From the NCBI GenBank assembly GCA_013420905.1, contig JAAXNY010000001.1:7316001-7380000 (forward strand): a DNA stretch of 64,000 nucleotides. Direction: 5' to 3'. The notes below the pieces were generated by a model that was not told the DNA's origin, did not search any database, and saw only the letters and a program-made list of their open reading frames with translations. This stretch comes from Collybia mongolica (taxonomy: Eukaryota > Basidiomycota > Agaricomycetes > Agaricales > Clitocybaceae). Shown in pieces: positions 57,363 to 64,000 of this stretch (position 1 is the first letter of the stretch; every line of letters starts with the position of its first letter). The position numbers and the translations under genes were made by a program.

Positions 57363-60099
57363 ATATTGTTGGCTATTAGGGCTTTCTTAACCTCAGTATG
57401 CTTTTGTATTTGTCTCTCAGCACATAGAGCTTTATACCACTTCTCAGCCTTCATTTCCAGTACCAAGGAGCTTCTGAGATATCTCAGGCAGTCATTTTTT
57501 GGCTGTTTCAAGAGCAGTAGTTAGTTGCTTCAGTTTCTCTGGAGCTTTGTCTCTAGTCTTGCATTATACTTTTCAGCCTGATAGAGGGCTTCCACTACCA
57601 GGTGACTGTCAGTGATGCAACAATAACAGTCACTGCAAAATATCAGTGAGTAGAAGAGGAGGGAGAGCACAAGAGATAGATAGTTGAGAAGACCTGTCTG
57701 TATTGCAGAGAATAGATGAGATCAAGACTACAGAACAAGTAGCTAGAGGTGCAGTATATATACAACTACCTAAGGGGGACCAGAGTAGAATAAATATGGA
57801 GAGAGATAAACCAAACATAACCAGGGTGGTGTACAGCATCAATCAAATGATAAAATGGAATGATGGAAATACTGGGAGCATCATAACTACTGGGGATAGA
57901 TGAATTAACAGCTGATCCCATTAGATAAAAGATAAGATAAGATCAAAAAGACAGAGAGATAAGATGGGAATATAATTTTCATAACAGTGACACTCATAAT
58001 ACTCATAAACCTTTAATCTTGCATGAGCAGCCCTCTCTAGTATTGCCTAAGCTTGCTTCTTGGCTTTTTTTGGCACATTCTGATCAATATGTACAGTAAG
58101 ACACAGTTGTTGCCTTATTGAGATTCCACCACCAACCATGTCCAAATTGTCATATCTCATGTACCAGTATCTACAATGCTCTGATCCCTCTTGAATATTT
58201 TTTAAACTACTCTAATATACATTTGGTATATATTCCATATTTTTCTTGTCTTTTATGCTTGCTTTATGGGTGATATAGCTATTTTTAGACCCCCTTCCTC
58301 ACTCCCTTTGTTCTGACTATATCCCTTGGCCCAACCTTGCTCCATGTGAATACTTGGAGTGGTTAATATATACAATAAAACTATATAACTGTTTTGAAAG
58401 CTGTTGGAGGAGTCATATATTCTGCTGGCCTCAAGTGCCTGGCTATAATTATGCTTTTTTTCTTCATATCATTGTCAAATCCCAATGGAAGTGCATATAA
58501 GGCCTAATCATAATACAATATATCTTCAATTTGTATATGGTATCTGGCCTTTACATTCAAATTTTAGATTCTGTGGGTGTATCTGTATCCCTACACTTAT
58601 ACAAGCAATAGTAGCCTTATGGATGCAGGGGAAGCATGGTATATAGCATGTAAATACTCTGTAAACTAGCATTGATCCATTGTATAAAATAAACTAGGGA
58701 ATACAAGCCAAATATGGTATATATGAGCTCACTGTGTGCAACAGGGAGTACAAGGTAGCTGAGTGATGCACATGATAGTTGGCACAGCAGTGCAAACAGG
58801 CCCAATGTGGTGCATAACCTCAACACACATCACTGTTTTATTAACTTTGGTTAAGTCCGTTATGATTTATGCCAGTGTTGGGGATTTAGGTAAACTGAGC
58901 CTTGTACAGTACCTGTTACCAGGTCACAACTAATGGTTTTGGTATAAACAAACAAAAATGCCACAAGTTAAACTACATTTTTCAAAGAAAAGATATCAAA
59001 TTAAAACCTCTTGAATTATCAAGTACTCTAGTATACTATAGGTATCCCCTTGTCAACTATTAGTCAATTAGACAACTTTTTTTTTGGTCAATGAAAAAGT
59101 GAAATTGTCCCAAAAAGGAAATTAAGGGTCCAGGGTACCTCTATGAGGTTGCTCCTCAAATAATAATGTTAATATCCATTATAATATTGGAAGGAATACA
59201 TCTATGAGACTTGTATTTCTTAACAGCATAGGCTGCCTGTTTAAAATTGAAACCCCTTCTGCCATAAGTGAGAAATTCAGAATTTTGTTGTGGTAAAGTT
59301 TATAAGAACTAGAAAATATCTGTAAGCTTCAAGATACTAGTAACAAAGGCAAAAGTAGCAACAAATGTTTGATGTTCTGACATAGTTAAGACACCCTGGG
59401 ACAAGCTGTTTTGTACAGGGAAAGGTCCCATTTCTGAGCTCATGAAAACCTACCCAATCATATCAGAAACTTATTAATACTATCAAATCTAAAAACCTCC
59501 ACTTATATCACTTTGCCTGACTCCAGACCATCTTGATAGGGTTTAACTCACAGTGAAATTTCAGAAGAAAGAAGCACTTATGGCCTGCTTTCTCAATCAC
59601 AAGCTGAAGTAAAGGCTTTTCAGCCTGGAAATCTGGTTAAAGGGACAAAACACACTATATGCAACAATCCTTTGTACACTTAAAATCTTCTTCATCCATA
59701 TCTGAAATTCCTTATTCTACTAAACCCTCCACTCCTGAGCTGTCAATTTCATCTCTATGTGCTTTTGCTTCCTTTTGTGCAATATCACAGGCTGCTTGGG
59801 ATTGCTTGCATTTTGCATACATATCCACTGGTTTGTTGGTATACTTGTAGGCTAATAGCTTGTACAAACCTCTCTTGTGCAATTTTTGCTCATATTTCTA
59901 GGCTTTCCTACCAGTGAGTTTCTGACTTTATCAACACCTGTGTAATTGTTGGGAAAAACCATAAATTATACTTCCTTTGTGATAGAATTGATTGTAATGT
60001 GCATTTTGGGTTGTGCACCTCCTGGCCCTTGATTCATCTTGAGTGTGAGAAGCAAGTTGGATGCAAATGCCTTGTGTACAGGTGAACAATCAAAAACAA

Positions 60100-62744
60100 C
60101 ACCATCAGGATATTTCATTTGAAATATCCCAATCACATTCTTTGTCTATGGCCATCTATTGGTACCTGTGAGGAACAAAGAAGACAATAAACTATACCTG
60201 TGCTATCAGCTGAGGCATATCCCACTATGGATCATAGTTTGTGCCAAGGTAGATAATATATCAAGCATTGAAGCTTGAAAGTCTGCATAAAGTAAAAGGT
60301 ACAGGTGGCAGAGGTGGTTTCTTGTTGGGTACCTTCTTCTTTGGTTCCTTCTATTTTTGAGACTTTGCCTTCTTTCCAGTTGGCTTGGGTGGTATGACAG
60401 TCACAGTATCTACTTCAGGGTCCTAGCAGGGGTGGGGGGTATTCACTAGATGAGGGTTCAGTAGGAGGGAGAGGCTTTTTTGGGAGTTTCATTTTCTCCA
60501 TAACCTCATTGTTTGATAACTCTAAATGACTAGAGTACTCAATTATGAAATCCAAAACATGAACAATGCAACCATGACTCTTATTGCAAAGGGGCTGTTT
60601 ATCTTCTTTCATTCAAACAAAATTGGACTGGTCATTTGCATGATCAATAATGGATCTTCTTCCCAGGTTTGAATGTGGGTTCAATTTCCTTTAGTTCTGG
60701 GCCTTCATATGTATAACAATAACTATGATATCTGTTAGACATTCATATTGTGATATTTTTCAATCAGGAATATGTACAAGAAGACTTCTTCATTCATTCT
60801 CTTGATGAACCCTTGCTGAGCAACAATTATATCCTCACACTCATGACTATCAATATAAACACCTTGTTTGACCCAACTCAATATGAAACCTAGCTTTTTT
60901 TTAAACCAATAGACAGTTGTAGATATTAAAATAGTAGTCTCTATATTTAATGGAGGAAGCAGGGACTCATTCACATAATGGCAAAGCCTTTTAGACTTAA
61001 TCTGTGGCAGAAAAAGTAAAGGCCAGTATTGATTGAAAGTAATGACATGCTTACCCAGCCCTCAAACTGTTACAGCTGTTTAGGCCTTATCTACTAAGCC
61101 AGTCTGGTTTGTTGCCTGTTCATTCAAAGACCATTGACTCTGCAAGTCTAACATCTGCTGATTCCCTCTTTAGAGCTAAGTCAGATTATTCATTCAAAGA
61201 TACACTACTCCCTTCATAAGGCAAGTAGGATTGAGTTCATATCAAGAGTCAAGAGGTAGTGAATGAAGTTGATTCAGCTAGATCAAGCTAAGGAAACTAA
61301 CTATCTAAACTGTCCCTATATATACATAATGGACTAATAAGCATAGATAAGTGTTGTTTACACTATTGGTCATCTAGATAAGAGGATTAGTATTGGTGAG
61401 AAACAATGTACATATATAGAGTTTTGAGATAAGGATCAGCCAATGTTGGTAAGCATGTGTAAGCAGTAATGCATAAAGAAGAAAAAGATAGATACAACAT
61501 ATAGTAAGGGAATTTGTAATACAAACCCTCCCTAACCAAGTGGTATCAACCCTTTGATCCACTGTCAAAGATGAGAAAGAACTTCCAGATTGTTTAAAAG
61601 TCTGGCATGGGCCACACTCTTGCCACAGTTTAATGTTGGAAGCAGTCCTGTGTGCAATATATAGCTAGCCATGTCACAAAGCCATCAAGCAAATGGGGCC
61701 CATAAGAAACAGCTGTTGCAACAGCATTGCTGGCCTCCATTAATGGGTGAATTTTACCTTGCTTGGGTGCTTTGAGTTGTGTGAACAGTATAGGAGCAGC
61801 ACATACAAATTTCTGTTTATGTTTGAGCAGCTTTTCAGCAAACTGGAGGTGAAGGATGTTGTACCAATTGAGGGCCTCAAGATCCAGAATCATATTTGCA
61901 GCACTTTGATCAGTGAGAAGTGTCTTCTTCTTTCACAGTTTCTTGAGGTAGCCTGCAATGAGCTTCCAAAGTCAGGTATGTACCTCTTGTGACAAACTTG
62001 TGATGTTCTTGAGGTCTGGTCCCTATATGGAGTCTTTGTCATCTGTGGTATTGGATTTACAACCAACATCAGAGGTAGGAACAGCAGCCACATAAGTAGT
62101 ACATTCCTCAACAGGAGGCACAGGGTTGGTTATTCCTGCAGTTCCCACCTTGTTGAGTATTGATGGGGGGTGATCTAAACAAGAATACAGCTCTATGAGT
62201 TCCATGACTTCATCTGAGTTGTCTATATCTATATCATGAATTGTTATAAGTAGATTGATTACCTGGACTGGGTCCATAACCTTGGCTCTTTATGGTTTTG
62301 TCTAAAGAAATGGAAAAGGAATCAATAAACTGCATAGATTTGGTGAGCATACTACACACCTGAAAGATTAATGCAATGCTAGATTACATATACTTAGTGT
62401 GCACTTTCTTGGTTTTTCCTTCCTGCTTGCACCATATTGATGTGCAACTTGAACCAAAAGCATGATTGTGGAAAAGACCAGCATCCTCATGTCATTATTT
62501 TCTCACATTTGTTATCTAGAAAAAGAAATCAGATTACCACAAGGGGGTTCTGTAACCAACCTATGTTGTTGACTGTCCAATCCAGGTCCAGCACGGTTGC
62601 ACTTGATGTACTAGTGACAACTGGGCTCACCTCAGAATCCTCTGATGCAGAGTCTTCATATGTTGGGTTTGTTAAGTTTTGATCCGGCACCGTGGACGCC
62701 CTTTGTACATGGTTGCGTTGTCTATCCCTGAATCCCTTTATCAT
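60100..62744 (-). pseudogene. Decayed DDE-transposase-like gene
   Basis: The minus strand carries pieces in N-to-C order. A Met-started segment at 62744-62529 (MIKGFRDRQRNHVQRASTV) is acidic and Ser-rich. At 60974-60735 come STTVYWFKKKLGFILSWVKQ and GVYIDSHECEDIIVAQQGF. These recall the 'LGF...KGVYVDGHERxDVV' block of a repeated agaricomycete transposase-like family. At about 60250-60195, NYDP, a stop, then WDMPQLIAQ recalls its 'NxDxWWD..QLI.Q' block; the stop sits where Trp is expected. Later, unplaced fragments follow to about 58.9 kb. The gene is broken by many stops and CpG loss. Assignment is by memory of the family and is tentative. Confidence 0.45.
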
Positions 62745-62825
62745 TCTCTTTACCTTAGGTTTTCTTTATCTCACTCACATATATATACCATACTCTACAA
62801 TACGGACACCCTCAGTCAATTATAC

Positions 62826-64000
62826 ACAGACGGGGCATAAATATGTTATGAACATCGTTGACGATTTCACAAGCATGCCATGGACGATCCTTCTCAAGGC
62901 TAAGAGCGACACGTTACCTGAGCTCAAAGCATGGGAACTCGCCCGGGAATCAGAAATAGGACTACGAGTTGGTACATATCGCACAGGGCATGATGGTGAG
63001 CTGAACTCCGACGAGCTCCATTTGTGGCTAGCATCACGTGGAACGCAACACGAACTCGCAGCCCCCTACACATCAGAACACATGGGACGTGTGGAACGCA
63101 TGCACCGCACACTCATGGGCAAGGCACGAACCATGCGCATTGCAGCTAATTGCCCTCCAAACATGTGGGGCAAATTCTACCTGACAGCCACGCACCTCCA
63201 TGCCAAGACACTCACATTATCATTGAAGGGATTGACACCATGGGAGCTGTACTATGGTCGAAAACCGGACTATTCATATATGAGGGAGATAGGATGCAAG
63301 GCTTTCGTCCTCATCCTCAATAAACATAACCCAAAGATCTACAAGCGTTCGATCGAATGCATCCTGATCGGATATGATCTAAAATCAAAAACCTACAGAT
63401 GTTATGATCGTAAATCCAGAAATGTCTACAGTTCATACCACGTCAGATTTCTGGAGAGTCACGATGGTCACCCACCACCTACTCCAGGCAGAACCAAAAC
63501 CTCCGGACCAAAGAACACACCTGATCACCAACAAATTGTCCAGACATCCATTATCCAACCACTTCCTTTGGATAATGATGACATTACACCTCCAGCACTT
63601 ACTGATGACGGAGTAAACGTGCCAGCTATACCTGATGTCCCAAATGAACCACCAGACCCACTACCTCCCCGCCATTCTGAGCGAATTCCAGTACCCACTG
63701 CCAAAAGTGACCCTTCCAACCCTTGTCAGACCCGCACGGAGAAAGCTGTTCAAGACTCTATTGAGAGCGCTACTCATGTCAAAGCAGCACGCACTGAACA
63801 ACGTCAACAAGAAAGGGATCCGGCTGATCAGGAGGCTAGGGAGGAGCTTAGGAACCTATTTCAGGGTCTGGATCTTGGAGATATCGGTGAGAACGTCGAT
63901 CATGATCGAACCCTTTCTGCGATCCTTGATGCCGGAGCTATTGATCCATCACTCCTCGAGTTTGATGACGAACCAAAAACTTGGAGGGAGGCAAAGGAAT
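62826..64000 (+). mobile_element. Ty1/copia-type retrotransposon pol fragment, open to the window edge
   Basis: In frame 1 an uninterrupted reading frame runs from before 62826 to the last base. It begins in the middle of the integrase core (TGHKYVMNIVDDFTSMPWTI) and goes on through GLRVGTYRTGHDGELNSDEL, YTSEHMGRVERMHRTLMGKA, NCPPNMWGKFYLTATHLHAK, TPWELYYGRKPDYSYMREIG, CKAFVLILNKHNPKIYKRSI and RNVYSSYHVRFLES. Pro-rich linker sequence leads towards the reverse transcriptase. The three integrase acids would be Asp in IVDDF, Asp in TGHDGE and Glu in RVERMHRT, but the middle motif (TGHDGEL for the usual SDNGGEY) is altered. The 5' part (LTR, gag, protease) is not next to it; the left side is the CpG-poor island. 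CpG is normal here, so this copy is much younger than its neighbour. Confidence 0.82.

Larger units (their letters stand above)
54589..62744. mobile_element. AT-rich, CpG-depleted island of nested, decayed transposable elements
   Basis: From about 54.6 to 62.6 kb the base use changes sharply: AT-rich, full of TG and CA, with CpG almost missing (whole 60-base lines in a row have none). The flanking genes have several CpG per line. No long open frame survives on either strand. Minus-strand fragments still resemble proteins of agaricomycete repeats (see 60100-62744 and 56500-57362). At the left end are terminal-repeat-like arms and a foldback. The pattern fits cytosine methylation followed by C-to-T decay. 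The right boundary lies between about 62560 and 62830, where CpG returns. I could not find a target-site duplication by eye. Confidence 0.6.

Overview
The window is a 64 kb piece of nuclear DNA from a filamentous basidiomycete, most likely a mushroom-forming Agaricomycete. Genes are dense, and almost all are cut by introns of about 50-100 nt with GT(A/G)NG donors, CTNA-type branch sites and YAG acceptors. The gene content fits a plant-matter decomposer: a secreted GH5 endoglucanase with a CBM1 domain and a CE12-type rhamnogalacturonan acetylesterase. Two repeated protein families that I know from agaricomycete genomes are also present. All exon structures were built by hand by joining reading frames at splice-like sites. 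Names rest on recognised motifs and remembered family sequences, not on database searches.

Layout. 0-8 kb: C-terminal end of a coiled-coil protein (+), Mediator subunit MED19 (-), an MFS transporter (-). 9-15 kb: a two-gene unit on the minus strand, made of an unknown 438-aa protein and a Tnp2/Plavaka-like transposase-family gene that carries one premature stop. 16-22.5 kb: GH5 endoglucanase (-), SARAF-like calcium-entry regulator (-), OPT oligopeptide transporter (-). 22.8-28 kb: cytosolic methionyl-tRNA synthetase (+), an unknown basic protein (+). 28-37.7 kb: Hsp20-like protein (-), Srs2/UvrD-type helicase (-), sugar transporter (-). 38.5-46.5 kb: type I metacaspase (+), PPN2-like metallophosphatase (-), gamma-glutamylcyclotransferase-like protein (-), CTU2/NCS2 tRNA thiolation protein (+). 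46.8-54.5 kb: uridine kinase/UPRT fusion (+), CE12 esterase (+), vacuolar Ca2+/H+ exchanger (-), cytochrome c oxidase subunit Cox4 (+). 54.6-62.7 kb: AT-rich, strongly CpG-poor repeat island with decayed transposon genes. 62.8-64 kb: Ty1/copia pol fragment whose open frame runs off the right edge.

Most single-copy genes are housekeeping: transcription, translation, tRNA modification, respiration, nucleotide salvage and DNA repair. Three head-to-head pairs share short upstream regions: OPT/MetRS, sugar transporter/metacaspase and GGCT/CTU2. SARAF and the Ca2+/H+ exchanger are both calcium-handling genes, but they lie 30 kb apart and nothing ties them together.

The most unusual structure is in the metacaspase gene. 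Its proline-rich prodomain is coded by a run of very small exons, six of them exactly 33 nt, all in the same phase and each carrying about one YGxPxGPPP-type repeat. This is a tandem array of exon-plus-intron units that could be skipped or recombined without losing the frame. Next in interest are the CpG-depleted island with nested inverted repeats, the single-nonsense transposase-family gene with its co-oriented partner, and a 6-nt micro-exon in the endoglucanase.
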